Below, in pieces: positions 53,305 through 64,000 of a stretch of DNA of 64,000 nt. Each line of letters starts with the position of its first letter. Positions within the stretch are counted from its first letter, which is position 1. Position numbers and translations under genes: made by a program. This stretch comes from Metabacillus sp. FJAT-52054 (GTDB lineage Bacteria; Bacillota; Bacilli; Bacillales; Bacillaceae): the NCBI RefSeq assembly GCF_037201815.1, contig NZ_CP147407.1, positions 62,001 through 126,000 of the forward strand, written 5' to 3'. Under the pieces are notes generated by a model. That model saw only the letters and a list, made by a program, of their open reading frames with translations. It made no database searches and was not told where the DNA came from.

Positions 53305-55743
53305 ATGATGTTCGGCAGATTTACAGAGAGAGCGCAAAAAGTACTGGCACTGGCTCAAGAAGAAGCCGTTAGACTGGGACATAACAATATTGGAACAGAA
53401 CATATCCTTCTTGGTCTTGTACGCGAAGGAGAAGGAATTGCTGCAAAAGCTTTGAATGCTCTTGGATTGGGTTCAGAGAAAATTCAAAAAGAAGTGGAAA
53501 GTCTGATTGGCAGAGGCCAGGATATTTCACAGACGATCCATTACACTCCGCGTGCTAAAAAGGTTATTGAGCTTTCAATGGATGAAGCGCGCAAGCTTGG
53601 CCATTCCTATGTAGGAACAGAGCACATCCTTCTTGGGCTAATCCGCGAAGGTGAAGGAGTAGCAGCTCGAGTACTTAATAATCTGGGTGTAAGTTTAAAC
53701 AAAGCAAGGCAGCAGGTTCTTCAGCTGCTCGGAAGCAATGAATCTTCTTCCGGCCATCAGGGCGGGGGAATGGCGAATGCCAATACACCGACTTTAGACA
53801 GTCTGGCACGCGATTTAACGGTGATTGCACGTGAAGGAAGCTTAGATCCGGTTATCGGACGCGGGAAGGAAATTCAGCGTGTTATTGAGGTGCTAAGCCG
53901 CAGAACGAAGAACAACCCTGTCCTTATCGGAGAACCGGGTGTAGGTAAAACCGCAATTGCTGAAGGTCTTGCCCAGCAAATCGTTCAAAATGAAGTGCCG
54001 GAAATTCTTCGCGATAAGCGGGTCATGACACTTGATATGGGTACGGTTGTTGCCGGAACGAAATACCGCGGGGAGTTTGAAGACCGCCTGAAAAAAGTGA
54101 TGGATGAGATCCGTCAGGCAGGCAATATCATTCTTTTCATTGATGAGCTTCATACACTGATTGGTGCAGGCGGAGCAGAGGGGGCGATTGATGCATCCAA
54201 TATTCTAAAGCCGTCCCTTGCACGCGGAGAGCTTCAGTGCATCGGTGCTACGACTCTTGATGAATACCGTAAATATATAGAAAAAGATGCAGCACTTGAG
54301 AGACGCTTTCAGCCTATTACAGTTGACGAACCGACTGTAGCGGAAAGCATTCAAATCCTGAGCGGCCTTCGCGACCGCTATGAAGCGCATCACCGTGTTT
54401 CCATCACAGATGAAGCGATTGATGCGGCCGTTAAGCTTTCGGACCGTTATATCTCGGACCGCTTCCTGCCGGATAAAGCAATCGATTTAATCGATGAAGC
54501 GGGTTCTAAAGTGAGACTGCGTTCCTTCACTACACCTCCTAATTTGAAAGAATTAGAGATGAAGCTTGAGGAAGTAAGAAAAGAAAAGGATGCAGCCGTA
54601 CAGAGCCAGGAATTCGAAAAGGCAGCTTCTTTAAGGGATACAGAGCAAAGACTTCGTGAACAGCTGGATGAAACGAAGAAAACGTGGAAAGAAAAGCAAG
54701 GCCAGGAAAATTCAGAAGTCACGGTTGAGGATATTGCAATGGTCGTATCCAACTGGACAGGAGTTCCTGTATCACGCCTTGCCCAGACTGAAACAGATAA
54801 GCTTCTGAACATGGAACAGCTTCTGCACTCCCGTGTAATCGGCCAGGATGAAGCTGTAGTGGCAGTAGCCAAGGCTGTCCGCAGGGCGAGAGCCGGCTTG
54901 AAGGATCCTAAGCGTCCAATTGGATCATTCGTTTTCCTTGGACCAACAGGTGTAGGTAAAACAGAGCTTGCACGTGCTCTTGCAGAATCTATTTTTGGCG
55001 ACGAGGATGCCATGATCCGCATTGATATGTCGGAATACATGGAGAAGCATTCAACCTCCCGTCTGGTAGGTTCTCCTCCTGGATATGTAGGGTATGAAGA
55101 AGGCGGCCAGCTGACAGAGAAGGTTCGTCGCAAGCCTTATTCCGTTGTCCTTCTGGATGAGATTGAAAAGGCCCATCCGGACGTCTTTAACATCCTGCTT
55201 CAAGTTCTTGAGGACGGCCGCTTGACGGATTCAAAAGGAAGAACGGTCGATTTCAGAAATACTATTCTGATCATGACATCCAACGTAGGAGCAAGCGAAC
55301 TGAAACGCAATAAATATGTCGGCTTCAACGTTCAGGATGAAAATCAGAACTACAAAGACATGAAGGGTAAAGTTATGGGCGAGCTGAAAAAAGCGTTCCG
55401 TCCTGAATTCATTAACCGGATTGACGAGATTATCGTGTTCCACTCCCTGGAGAAAAAACACTTAAAAGAAATCGTTACGCTTATGTCCAGTCAGCTTACA
55501 AAACGTCTAGCTGAACAGGATCTGTCCCTGTCGCTTACAGACGCTGCCATTGAGAAAATCACAGAGGAAGGCGTAGACCTTGAGTATGGGGCGAGACCTC
55601 TTCGCAGAGCGATTCAGAAGCATGTAGAGGACCGTCTATCTGAAGAATTGCTCAAAGGCAATATTGATAAGGGCCAAAGCATTACGCTGGACGTAGAAGG
55701 CAATGATTTTGTGGTAAAACAGGCAGAAAAATTAAATCAATAG
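53305..55743 (+). CDS. clpC: ClpC, AAA+ unfoldase of the ClpCP protease
   Basis: ClpC (812 residues) unfolds substrates for ClpP, including phosphoarginine-tagged proteins, MecA targets and SpoIIAB. It has the N-domain double repeat ([17 protein letters not shown] and the second half near 80-150), the first AAA+ module (Walker A GEPGVGKT near 209), a middle domain with UVR-like [20 protein letters not shown] near 431-450, and the second AAA+ module (Walker A GPTGVGKT near 547). The family begins MMFGRF, supporting ATG 53305, with GGAGGC upstream. It closes the CtsR operon, and a hairpin terminator follows. Confidence 0.98.
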   Translation: MMFGRFTERAQKVLALAQEEAVRLGHNNIGTEHILLGLVREGEGIAAKALNALGLGSEKIQKEVESLIGRGQDISQTIHYTPRAKKVIELSMDEARKLGHSYVGTEHILLGLIREGEGVAARVLNNLGVSLNKARQQVLQLLGSNESSSGHQGGGMANANTPTLDSLARDLTVIAREGSLDPVIGRGKEIQRVIEVLSRRTKNNPVLIGEPGVGKTAIAEGLAQQIVQNEVPEILRDKRVMTLDMGTVVAGTKYRGEFEDRLKKVMDEIRQAGNIILFIDELHTLIGAGGAEGAIDASNILKPSLARGELQCIGATTLDEYRKYIEKDAALERRFQPITVDEPTVAESIQILSGLRDRYEAHHRVSITDEAIDAAVKLSDRYISDRFLPDKAIDLIDEAGSKVRLRSFTTPPNLKELEMKLEEVRKEKDAAVQSQEFEKAASLRDTEQRLREQLDETKKTWKEKQGQENSEVTVEDIAMVVSNWTGVPVSRLAQTETDKLLNMEQLLHSRVIGQDEAVVAVAKAVRRARAGLKDPKRPIGSFVFLGPTGVGKTELARALAESIFGDEDAMIRIDMSEYMEKHSTSRLVGSPPGYVGYEEGGQLTEKVRRKPYSVVLLDEIEKAHPDVFNILLQVLEDGRLTDSKGRTVDFRNTILIMTSNVGASELKRNKYVGFNVQDENQNYKDMKGKVMGELKKAFRPEFINRIDEIIVFHSLEKKHLKEIVTLMSSQLTKRLAEQDLSLSLTDAAIEKITEEGVDLEYGARPLRRAIQKHVEDRLSEELLKGNIDKGQSITLDVEGNDFVVKQAEKLNQ

Positions 55744-55755
55744 CATGTTGAAGCA

Positions 55756-55790
55756 GAGGCATACATTTTATTCCGTATGCCTCGCTTTCT
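55756..55790 (+). terminator. Terminator after clpC
   Basis: GAGGCATAC pairs with GTATGCCTC across a 10-nt loop, followed by GCTTTCTTT. Confidence 0.8.
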
Positions 55791-55812
55791 TTATAAAAAG
55801 AGAGGTTGGACT

Positions 55813-57195
55813 ATGGCAAAAACGAAAACGAAATTTATGTGCCAGTCATGCGGCTATGAGTCTGCGAAATGGATGGGGAAATGTCCCGGATGCGGCGCAT
55901 GGAATACGATGAACGAAGAAACGTTTAAAACAGGTACGGGAACAGGCTCCAGAAGAACCGCCTTTCAGCATTCCGCTCAGACCGCTCAAAAGGCTTCTCC
56001 CATAACAAAAATCGAAACATCATCAGAACCGCGCATTATGACAAAAATGAAGGAATTAAACCGGGTCCTGGGCAACGGAATTGTAAAGGGTTCTCTTGTT
56101 TTGATTGGGGGAGATCCCGGTATAGGGAAATCCACTTTGCTGCTGCAAGTATCCTCGCAGCTTGCTGATTTGGGTAACCGTGTGCTTTATATATCAGGAG
56201 AGGAATCGGTTAAACAGACAAAGCTTCGGGCTGACCGTCTTGATGTTTCATCAGATGAGCTTCTCGTTTTGGCTGAAACTGACATGGAATTTATCACGAA
56301 AGCCATTGATGAATCCGAGCCGGCTTTTGTCGTGATTGATTCCATCCAAACTGTGTATCAGAGTGAGATCACCTCTGCACCCGGAAGTGTTTCACAGGTA
56401 AGGGAATGTACCGCAGAATTAATGAGAATTGCAAAGACGAAGGGAATTGCGATTTTTATTGTAGGCCACGTTACAAAGGAAGGCTCCATAGCGGGTCCGC
56501 GTCTGCTTGAGCATATGGTGGATGCGGTTCTGTATTTTGAAGGCGAACGCCATCATACATACCGGATTCTCCGTGCCGTAAAAAATCGTTTCGGGTCCAC
56601 AAATGAGATGGGAATTTTTGAAATGAAGGAAGCGGGTCTAGCTGAAGTGCTGAATCCATCGGAAATATTCCTTGAGGAAAGGTCAAAAGGGGCTGCCGGT
56701 TCAACAGTTGTTGCATCGATGGAAGGAACGAGGCCTGTCCTCGTCGAAATACAAGCATTAATCTCTCCCACAAGTTTTGGAAATCCGAGAAGAATGGCAA
56801 CGGGCATTGATCATAACCGGGTGCCTCTTTTGATGGCGGTTCTTGAAAAGCGAGTGGGTCTGCTTCTTCAAAACCAGGATGCCTATTTAAAAGTAGCGGG
56901 CGGAGTTAAGCTGGATGAACCGGCTATCGATCTTGCTGTTTCAGTAAGCATTGCTTCGAGCTTCCGTGATGTGCCGACCAATCCGATGGATATCATTATC
57001 GGCGAAGTCGGTTTGACCGGTGAGGTGAGAAGAGTCTCGAGAATTGAACAAAGAGTTCAGGAGGCAGCAAAGCTTGGCTTTAAACGGGTGATTCTGCCGG
57101 AAGCCAATATTGGAGGCTGGACGCCGCCGCCTGGCATTAAAATTATTGGAGTTAAAAGCGTAGCGGAAGCCTTGCAGCATTCACTGGGGGGATGA
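55813..57195 (+). CDS. radA: DNA repair protein RadA
   Basis: RadA (Sms) is a RecA-like, hexameric helicase that promotes branch migration during recombination repair and transformation. The 460-residue protein has an N-terminal zinc finger (CQSCG...CPGCG, about 10-29), a RecA-type ATPase with Walker [10 protein letters not shown] near 100, the RadA-specific KNRFG near 256, and a C-terminal Lon-protease-like domain (from about 300, no catalytic Ser expected). The frame opens at 55777 within the clpC terminator; AGAGAGG and homology set the ATG at 55813. Its stop lies just before disA. Confidence 0.97.
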   Translation: MAKTKTKFMCQSCGYESAKWMGKCPGCGAWNTMNEETFKTGTGTGSRRTAFQHSAQTAQKASPITKIETSSEPRIMTKMKELNRVLGNGIVKGSLVLIGGDPGIGKSTLLLQVSSQLADLGNRVLYISGEESVKQTKLRADRLDVSSDELLVLAETDMEFITKAIDESEPAFVVIDSIQTVYQSEITSAPGSVSQVRECTAELMRIAKTKGIAIFIVGHVTKEGSIAGPRLLEHMVDAVLYFEGERHHTYRILRAVKNRFGSTNEMGIFEMKEAGLAEVLNPSEIFLEERSKGAAGSTVVASMEGTRPVLVEIQALISPTSFGNPRRMATGIDHNRVPLLMAVLEKRVGLLLQNQDAYLKVAGGVKLDEPAIDLAVSVSIASSFRDVPTNPMDIIIGEVGLTGEVRRVSRIEQRVQEAAKLGFKRVILPEANIGGWTPPPGIKIIGVKSVAEALQHSLGG

Positions 57196-57200
57196 TCAGC

Positions 57201-58268
57201 ATGTTGGATAAGCAGAAATCTGCCAGATATTTAAAAGATATTTTGAGATTCATAGCTCCGGGAACACCAATCCGCGAGGGAATTGAGAATGTGCTCAGAG
57301 CCAAAACCGGCGGATTGATTGTGCTGGGATACAATGAAAAAGTAAAGGATCTTGTGGATGGCGGTTTTTATATTCATTCTCCATTTTCTCCTGCTCATTT
57401 GTACGAGCTCGCGAAAATGGACGGCTCTATCATCTTAAGTGACTCAGGACAAAAGATTCTTTTTGCCAATGCACAGCTCGTCCCTGATTCGTCGATTCCA
57501 TCATCTGAGACTGGCATGAGGCACAGGACGGCAGAACGGGTAGCTAAGCAGTCTGGCTGTCTGGTAATTGCGATATCCCAGCGCAGAAATGTCATCACCC
57601 TTTATCATGGGGAGCATAAATACTCTCTTCGGGACATAGGAGTCATTTTAGTGAAAGCCAATCAGGCAATCCAAACTCTTGAGAAATATAAAACGGTTTT
57701 CGATCAATCGATTGCAAGCCTGAATGCACTGGAGTTTGAAGAGCTTGTGACCTATGGAGAAGTGCTGCATGTTCTCCACCGGATTGAGATGGTGCTGCGG
57801 ATCAAAAACGAAATTATTACGTATGTGAATGAGCTTGGGACAGAGGGCCGTCTGATCCGCCTTCAGATGAGTGAGCTTGTTACGGATATTGAGGGCGAAA
57901 CGATGCTGCTTATTAAGGACTACAGCTTGAACCGTCTTCAGGATCCCCGCTCCGTTCTTAAACAGCTTCAGGAACTGGCGAATTTTGATTTACTGGAAGA
58001 CTCTGTGCTTTTCAAGCTGCTTGGCCATCCTCACTATACGAACACGGAGGAGCAGATTTTGCCGAGAGGCTATCGGATTCTCAGCAAGATTCAGCGGCTG
58101 CCGCCATCCATTATTGACAATCTTGTGACAAAATTTCTCAATCTGAAACTTATCTTTCACGCATCCGTAGAACAGTTGGATGAGGTGGAGGGCATAGGTG
58201 AAATAAGAGCGAGAAAAATAAAAGAAGGCCTGAAAAGGATGCAGCAGCAGTCTTTGATTGACCGATGA
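57201..58268 (+). CDS. disA: DNA integrity scanning diadenylate cyclase DisA
   Basis: DisA makes c-di-AMP while scanning DNA and stops at branched structures, delaying sporulation when DNA is damaged; RadA partners with it in B. subtilis. The 355-residue protein has the N-terminal DAC domain with the RHR motif (GMRHRTAER near 105-113) and a motif that reads DGS (near 74-76) instead of the usual DGA, a helical linker and a C-terminal HhH DNA-binding domain ([20 protein letters not shown] near 327-346). GGGGGG at 57186-57191 fits the ATG at 57201 rather than the one at 57192. Confidence 0.95.
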   Translation: MLDKQKSARYLKDILRFIAPGTPIREGIENVLRAKTGGLIVLGYNEKVKDLVDGGFYIHSPFSPAHLYELAKMDGSIILSDSGQKILFANAQLVPDSSIPSSETGMRHRTAERVAKQSGCLVIAISQRRNVITLYHGEHKYSLRDIGVILVKANQAIQTLEKYKTVFDQSIASLNALEFEELVTYGEVLHVLHRIEMVLRIKNEIITYVNELGTEGRLIRLQMSELVTDIEGETMLLIKDYSLNRLQDPRSVLKQLQELANFDLLEDSVLFKLLGHPHYTNTEEQILPRGYRILSKIQRLPPSIIDNLVTKFLNLKLIFHASVEQLDEVEGIGEIRARKIKEGLKRMQQQSLIDR

Positions 58269-58420
58269 GGTTTCTAATGGCTTAAAAAAGGGTATAACTA
58301 TTTTGTTTAACCAAATGAAATGTCAGTCTATTTTCATTCTTATTACAAATTTTGAAAATATGACGGCTGAACGTTTTAATTCTTGTATTCTGTTTATAAT
58401 GGTTAAAAGGAGGTGAAGGT

Positions 58421-59518
58421 ATGTTACAGCGAATCGTTCAAATCTTCTTTCTGATTACAGGAGGAGTATTGGGAATCTTTTTTATGCCCGCATTGCTAAA
58501 ACTTATGAATCTACAGGACATACCTTTTTTAAATACACCGTATACACTAGCGATTTTAGGAGCCGTCATTTTCTTTCTGGCAACTTTCTGGCTTGTGGAT
58601 TACGCTGTTAATTGGATTAAGAAGTGGGAAGAGTCCCTTGTAAAAGCTCCGGTAACAGATGTACTTTTCGGAAGTCTCGGATTGGTTTTTGGACTCATAA
58701 TTGCTTTTCTTCTTGTTAATGTTATTCCGTTTAAAGATATTCCGTATCTGTTCAGCACGATCATTCCTGTTTTTCTTACCCTGCTGTTGGGCTACCTCGG
58801 ATTTCAGGTAGGATTTAAGAAGAAGGATGAACTGATTGGCCTATTCTCATTGCCAGGACGCATTAATAAGAAAAAGGGTACGAATGAAGATGAAACAGAG
58901 TATGAGGATAAGAAGCTGAAAATCCTCGATACAAGCGTTATTATTGATGGCAGGATTGCAGATATCTGCCAGACTGGTTTCCTTGAAGGCACCATTGTCA
59001 TCCCGCAGTTTGTTCTGGGAGAGCTTCAGCATATTGCTGATTCATCCGATGTGCTGAAAAGAAACAGAGGCCGCAGGGGTCTTGATATTTTAAACCGCAT
59101 TCAAAAAGAATTGGCTATCAAAGTTGAGATTTACGAAGGCGATTTTGAAGAGATTCAGGAAGTGGACAGCAAGCTTGTAAAATTGGCTAAGCTGACTTCC
59201 GGTGTTGTCGTAACCAATGATTTTAACTTGAATAAAGTCTGTGAGCTTCAAAATGTAGCTGTATTTAACATTAATGATCTGGCTAATGCTGTGAAGCCGG
59301 TTGTTCTTCCGGGTGAAGAGATGAAGGTGCAGGTCATTAAAGACGGGAAAGAACACAACCAGGGTGTAGCTTATTTGGATGATGGAACAATGATTGTCGT
59401 AGAAGACGGCCGCAATTACATCGGCAAGCACATCGATGTGCTCGTAACGTCTGTATTGCAGACTTCTGCGGGACGAATGATTTTTGCTAAACCAAAGCTT
59501 CTTGAAAAAGCGCTTTAA
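58421..59518 (+). CDS. yacL: PIN/TRAM-domain membrane protein YacL
   Basis: The 365-residue protein has four N-terminal membrane helices (about 5-25, 42-62, 80-100, 107-127), a PIN nuclease-like domain (from about 165: [20 protein letters not shown], with further acidic residues near TNDFNLNKV) and a C-terminal TRAM RNA-binding domain (about 285-345). The role is unknown; the combination suggests a membrane-bound RNase. AGGAGGTG precedes the ATG. A TATAAT at 58395-58400 in the 150-bp gap after disA may be a -10 element. Confidence 0.92.
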   Translation: MLQRIVQIFFLITGGVLGIFFMPALLKLMNLQDIPFLNTPYTLAILGAVIFFLATFWLVDYAVNWIKKWEESLVKAPVTDVLFGSLGLVFGLIIAFLLVNVIPFKDIPYLFSTIIPVFLTLLLGYLGFQVGFKKKDELIGLFSLPGRINKKKGTNEDETEYEDKKLKILDTSVIIDGRIADICQTGFLEGTIVIPQFVLGELQHIADSSDVLKRNRGRRGLDILNRIQKELAIKVEIYEGDFEEIQEVDSKLVKLAKLTSGVVVTNDFNLNKVCELQNVAVFNINDLANAVKPVVLPGEEMKVQVIKDGKEHNQGVAYLDDGTMIVVEDGRNYIGKHIDVLVTSVLQTSAGRMIFAKPKLLEKAL

Positions 59519-60698
<1,180 letters not shown>

Positions 60699-60760
60699 TC
60701 CGCTTTGTGCGGCATTCCAAATAATGATAAGATAAGGGTATTCATTGCGATTTTAGACAT

Positions 60761-60777
60761 TATTGTGAAACACAATA
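60761..60777. promoter_or_regulatory. Perfect inverted repeat upstream of gltX
   Basis: TATTGTG and CACAATA flank AAA, 24 bp before the gltX start. The symmetry fits an operator or a small RNA hairpin over the leader; the factor is not known. Confidence 0.4.
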
Positions 60778-60801
60778 AGGGATCTGTGGAGGTAAATAAG
60801 A

Positions 60802-62259
60802 ATGACAAGTGAAATCCGCGTGCGCTATGCACCAAGTCCGACCGGACATTTACATATCGGTAATGCAAGAACGGCTTTATTCAATTATCTTTTTGCAAGA
60901 AGCCAAAATGGAAAATTCATTATCCGTATTGAAGATACAGATAAAAAAAGAAACATTGAAGGCGGCGAGGAAAGCCAGCTGAAGCATCTGAAATGGCTCG
61001 GCATGGATTGGGATGAAAGCGTCGATGTAGGCGGGGAGTACGGCCCATACCGCCAGTCTGAACGAACTGAGATCTACAAGAAGTATTACGAAGAGCTTCT
61101 TGAAAAGAATCTCGCATACAAATGCTATTGTACAGAGGAAGAGCTTGAGCAGGAGCGTGAAGAGCAGACAGCACGCGGAGAAATGCCCCGTTACTCTGGA
61201 AAATGCGCAAACCTGACAGATGAAGATCGTGCGAAGCTTGAGTCCGAGGGACGTAAGCCTAGCATCCGTTTCCGGGTTCCAAAAGGACAGATCATTAAGT
61301 TCAACGATATCGTTAAGGAAGAGGTTTCCTTTGAATCCGATGGAATCGGCGATTTTGTTATCGTGAAAAAGGACGGAACCCCTACCTACAACTTCGCAGT
61401 TGCGGCTGATGATCACCTGATGGAAATTACCCACATCCTGCGCGGAGATGATCACATTTCCAATACACCTAAACAAATCATGATTTACGATGCGCTGGGC
61501 TGGGATGTGCCTGTGTTCGGCCATATGACGCTAATTGTAAATGAAAGCCGCAAAAAACTGAGCAAGCGGGATGAATCCATTATCCAGTTTATTGAGCAAT
61601 ACAAGGATCTTGGATATTTGCCGGAAGCGCTTTTCAACTTTATTGCTATGCTTGGCTGGTCTCCGGTAGGGGAAGAGGAGATCTTCTCCCGCGAACAATT
61701 CACTGAAATCTTTGATCCAAACCGTCTTTCTGTTTCACCGGCTGTATTTGACACTCAAAAGCTGACGTGGATGAACAATCAATACATGAAGCAGCTCGAT
61801 CTTGAAACGATAACAGAGCTTGCACTTCCCCACCTTGTAAAAGCAGGAAAAGTGAGCGGGAATCCTTCTGCTGAAGAACTGGACTGGGCGAAAAAGCTGA
61901 TTGCCCTTTACCAGGAGCAAATGAGCTTCGGAGCTGAAATTGTTGAGCTTTCCGATCTATTCTTTAAGGACGAGCTTGAATACAACCGTGAAGCTAGAAG
62001 CGTACTTGATGAAGAACAGGTGCCGGAAGTTATGGCCGCCTTCAAAGAAGAGCTTGAAAAGCTTGATTCCTTCACCGCGGATGAAATTAAGGCGTCCATT
62101 AAAGCTGTTCAAAAAGCAACAGGCCATAAAGGGAAAAAGCTCTTTATGCCAATCCGTGTTGCGGTTACTGGTCAAACTCACGGTCCTGAGCTTCCTCAAT
62201 CGATTGAATTAATCGGTAAGGAAAAAGTTTTATCCCGTCTTGCAAGTTTAATGCGTTAA
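60802..62259 (+). CDS. gltX: Glutamyl-tRNA synthetase
   Basis: GltX charges tRNA-Glu and, in Bacillus, also tRNA-Gln, which is then amidated by GatCAB. The 485-residue class I enzyme has [20 protein letters not shown] (residues 10-29, HIGH motif as HIGN), [20 protein letters not shown] near 214-233, and the KMSKS motif as KLSKRDE near 252. The C-terminal half is the helical anticodon-binding domain. GGAGGT precedes the ATG. It is followed by the cysteine T-box. Confidence 0.98.
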   Translation: MTSEIRVRYAPSPTGHLHIGNARTALFNYLFARSQNGKFIIRIEDTDKKRNIEGGEESQLKHLKWLGMDWDESVDVGGEYGPYRQSERTEIYKKYYEELLEKNLAYKCYCTEEELEQEREEQTARGEMPRYSGKCANLTDEDRAKLESEGRKPSIRFRVPKGQIIKFNDIVKEEVSFESDGIGDFVIVKKDGTPTYNFAVAADDHLMEITHILRGDDHISNTPKQIMIYDALGWDVPVFGHMTLIVNESRKKLSKRDESIIQFIEQYKDLGYLPEALFNFIAMLGWSPVGEEEIFSREQFTEIFDPNRLSVSPAVFDTQKLTWMNNQYMKQLDLETITELALPHLVKAGKVSGNPSAEELDWAKKLIALYQEQMSFGAEIVELSDLFFKDELEYNREARSVLDEEQVPEVMAAFKEELEKLDSFTADEIKASIKAVQKATGHKGKKLFMPIRVAVTGQTHGPELPQSIELIGKEKVLSRLASLMR

Positions 62260-62263
62260 CATT

Positions 62264-62293
62264 TTGAATAAAATATAATATAGTATAGATAAT
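62264..62293 (+). promoter_or_regulatory. Promoter of the cysE-cysS T-box leader
   Basis: TTGAAT and GATAAT are 18 bp apart in a very A/T-rich gap just after gltX. It would start transcription near 62300, at the beginning of the T-box. Confidence 0.55.
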
Positions 62294-62299
62294 ATTTTA

Positions 62300-62547
62300 A
62301 AACGTTGAAGAGGATAGTAGAGAACGGATTTCCTTTCCAGAGAAAACCTCCATGGCTGAGAGAGGTTGAAGTGAAGCTGTTCTTGAATTGCACCTCCTGA
62401 GTCTTTTGCCGAACCGTTTCAGTAAGCAAAAGCGTTCGCTCCGCGTTAAGGAGCCTAAAGTTGAGGGCTGGTCTAAAGAAATCGCCCTAAACAGAGTGGA
62501 ACCGCGCATAAAGGCGTCTCTGTCCGTATACAGAGGCGTCTTTTTTT
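62300..62547 (+). ncRNA. T-box riboswitch, cysteine-specific
   Basis: The leader has the hallmark T-box sequence AGAGTGGAACCGCG (62493-62506). In the stem I specifier loop the triplet TGC (62389-62391, in GAATTGCACC) is a cysteine codon, which agrees with the genes downstream. The terminator GGCGTCTCTGT with ACAGAGGCGTC (62513-62540) and a T7 run follows. Uncharged tRNA-Cys should pair at both sites, form the antiterminator and let cysE-cysS be transcribed. Confidence 0.95.
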
Positions 62548-62632
62548 ATGCCGAAAATGACCGGTTCTAGCGCCACCGTACACCATTGCTTCAAGATGCT
62601 TATAAGAAAAGAGGAAAACAGGAGGGGAGACA

Positions 62633-63328
62633 TTGTTTAAGCTGCTGAAGGAAGATGTAGACGTTGTTTTTGACCAGGATCCGGCCGCACGAAGCTATCT
62701 GGAAGTCCTTCTGACATACTCAGGATTACACGCCGTATGGGCGCATCGGCTTGCCCATGCGTTTTATAAGCGGAAGCTGTATTTTGCGGCAAGGGCTATT
62801 TCACAGATCAGCCGTTTCTTCACCGGAATTGAGATTCATCCCGGAGCTAAAATCGGGCGGCGTTTTTTCATTGATCACGGCATGGGGGTCGTGATTGGAG
62901 AAACGTGTGAAATCGGCGACAATGTCACGGTCTTTCAAGGGGTAACCTTGGGCGGAACAGGGAAAGAAAAAGGGAAGCGCCACCCGACAATTATGGATAA
63001 TGCGCTGATTGCAACAGGAGCAAAAGTTCTCGGTTCGATTACAATAGGGGAGAATTCCAAAATCGGAGCGGGATCTGTCGTCCTTCAGGATGTGCCTGAT
63101 CACTCTACGGTCGTCGGAATACCGGGACGCGTCGTGATCCGCAACGGCAAAAAAATAAAACGGGATTTAAATCATACGGATCTGCCGGATCCCGTATCTG
63201 ATAAATTTAGAACATTAGAAGCTGAAATACTAAAATTAAAAGCTGAACTTGAAATAGTAAAAGAAGGGAAGAACGAAAATGGGCATCAGGCTTTACAACA
63301 CGCTGACTCGCAAAAAGGAAGATTTTAA
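62633..63328 (+). CDS. cysE: Serine O-acetyltransferase
   Basis: CysE makes O-acetylserine from serine and acetyl-CoA, the substrate of CysK. The 231-residue protein has an N-terminal helical region ([20 protein letters not shown]) and a left-handed beta-helix of hexapeptide repeats (from about 68: [20 protein letters not shown], with the catalytic His/Asp, then [20 protein letters not shown]). The start is TTG at 62633 after GGAGGGG. The C-terminal tail (from about 190) is a charged coiled coil and is longer than in B. subtilis. Its last 50 bases overlap cysS, so the pair is cotranslated under T-box control. Confidence 0.96.
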   Translation: MFKLLKEDVDVVFDQDPAARSYLEVLLTYSGLHAVWAHRLAHAFYKRKLYFAARAISQISRFFTGIEIHPGAKIGRRFFIDHGMGVVIGETCEIGDNVTVFQGVTLGGTGKEKGKRHPTIMDNALIATGAKVLGSITIGENSKIGAGSVVLQDVPDHSTVVGIPGRVVIRNGKKIKRDLNHTDLPDPVSDKFRTLEAEILKLKAELEIVKEGKNENGHQALQHADSQKGRF

Positions 63329-64000
63329 ACCGCTTGAGGAAGGCAAGGTAAAAATGTATGTGTGCGGTCCGACTGTATACAACTACATTCATATAGGGAA
63401 CGCCCGTCCGGCTATCGTATATGACACGGTTCGAAAATACCTGGAGTTCCGCGGCTACGACGTCCAATTTGTTTCAAATTTCACAGATGTAGACGATAAA
63501 CTGATTAAAGCAGCGAATGAACTTGGCGAGGATGTCCCAACGATTGCAGATCGCTTTATCGATGCCTATTTTGAAGATGTAACTGCCCTCGGCTGCAGTC
63601 ATGCGGACGTACATCCGCGTGTTACCGAAAACATGGACATCATCATTGAGTTTGTAGAAGCACTGATTGAAAAGGGGTTCGCCTACGAGTCCGGAGGCGA
63701 CGTTTATTACAAGACCCGTGCTTTTGAAGGGTATGGTAAGCTTTCTCATCAGTCGATTGACGAACTTCGTTCCGGAGCTAGGATTGAGGTTGGCGAGAAA
63801 AAACAGGATGCTCTTGATTTCGTCCTGTGGAAAGCGGCTAAAGAAGGTGAAATTTCTTGGGATAGTCCGTGGGGGAAAGGCCGTCCAGGCTGGCATATTG
63901 AGTGCTCGGCGATGGCACGCAAATATTTGGGTGACAGCATCGATATTCATGCAGGAGGTCAGGACCTTACCTTCCCGCATCATGAAAATGAAATCGCCCA
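63279..64000 (+). CDS. cysS: Cysteinyl-tRNA synthetase, N-terminal part
   Basis: CysS charges tRNA-Cys. The gene starts at ATG 63279 (GAAGGGAAG upstream) inside the end of cysE and runs off the right edge after about 240 of the usual 465 residues. Visible are the zinc Cys in [10 protein letters not shown] near 26, the HIGH motif as HIGN near 38, [13 protein letters not shown] near 68-80, WHIECSAMA near 206-214 and [15 protein letters not shown] at the edge with further zinc ligands. Its position behind a TGC T-box and cysE fits the B. subtilis cysES operon. Confidence 0.97.
   Translation, partial: MGIRLYNTLTRKKEDFKPLEEGKVKMYVCGPTVYNYIHIGNARPAIVYDTVRKYLEFRGYDVQFVSNFTDVDDKLIKAANELGEDVPTIADRFIDAYFEDVTALGCSHADVHPRVTENMDIIIEFVEALIEKGFAYESGGDVYYKTRAFEGYGKLSHQSIDELRSGARIEVGEKKQDALDFVLWKAAKEGEISWDSPWGKGRPGWHIECSAMARKYLGDSIDIHAGGQDLTFPHHENEIA

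Noticed and set aside
54447..55133. Minus-strand frame of 228 codons opposite clpC.
   Set aside because: It is Ser/Thr/Pro-rich shadow coding of the highly conserved clpC frame.

Overview
The window is chromosomal DNA from a spore-forming member of the Bacillaceae. Three things support this. The 16S sequence is of Bacillus type. The sporulation genes spoVG, fin, spoVT, yabP, yabQ, spoIIE, yabS and yabT are present. The gene order from ispE to cysS matches, as I recall it, the Bacillus subtilis 168 region from ispE (yabH) to cysS almost gene for gene. I do not assign a genus; proteins are clearly diverged from B. subtilis. Nearly all genes are on the + strand, leading away from the presumed origin side.

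Layout. 1-458: 3' end of an iron-type alcohol dehydrogenase, which is not the neighbour I expect here. 573-7513: ispE, purR, ridA, spoVG, glmU, prs, ctc, pth, fin (isoprenoid, purine and cell-wall precursor supply, stress, translation, sigma switching). 7595-11794: mfd and spoVT. 11874-12560: an array of structured repeats. 12631-17932: yabM, yabN, rqcP, yabP, yabQ, divIC, yabR. 18163-18332: tRNA-Met and tRNA-Glu. 18863-23209: spoIIE, yabS, yabT. 23311-31028: tilS, hpt, ftsH, coaX, hslO, yacD, cysK. 31201-38575: the folate cluster pabB-pabA-pabC-folP-folB-folK, then yazB, dusB, lysS. 38639-49722: two tandem rRNA operons (rrnJ/rrnW-like) separated by nine tRNA genes. 49723-51116: a 1.4 kb gene-poor stretch with two short tandem repeats. 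51117-55790: the CtsR-controlled ctsR-mcsA-mcsB-clpC operon. 55813-60698: radA, disA, yacL, ispD, ispF. 60802-64000: gltX, a cysteine T-box, cysE and the 5' part of cysS.

How the genes work together. The window mixes housekeeping supply lines (MEP isoprenoids, UDP-GlcNAc, PRPP, folate, cysteine, aminoacyl-tRNA) with developmental switches. Readable promoters include sigma-H (spoVG), sigma-B (ctc), sigma-G (spoVT) and a Spo0A-type promoter with a 21-bp spacer (spoIIE). The heat-shock operon has a CtsR operator, and cysES has a T-box whose specifier is TGC.

Most coding content is conserved and well described. The less explained material is between genes: a repeat array at 11.9-12.5 kb whose hairpins show compensatory changes between copies; a 20-bp-periodic GYCGATAT array at 50.0 kb; a promoter-like sequence between the 23S and 5S genes of the first rRNA operon while the second has no visible promoter of its own; and a long inverted repeat between the tRNA pair and spoIIE. 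Within genes, the vWA-like protein YabS reads as a circularly permuted vWA domain, encoded between a PP2C phosphatase (SpoIIE) and a degenerate kinase (YabT). All comparisons with B. subtilis are from memory; no database search was run.
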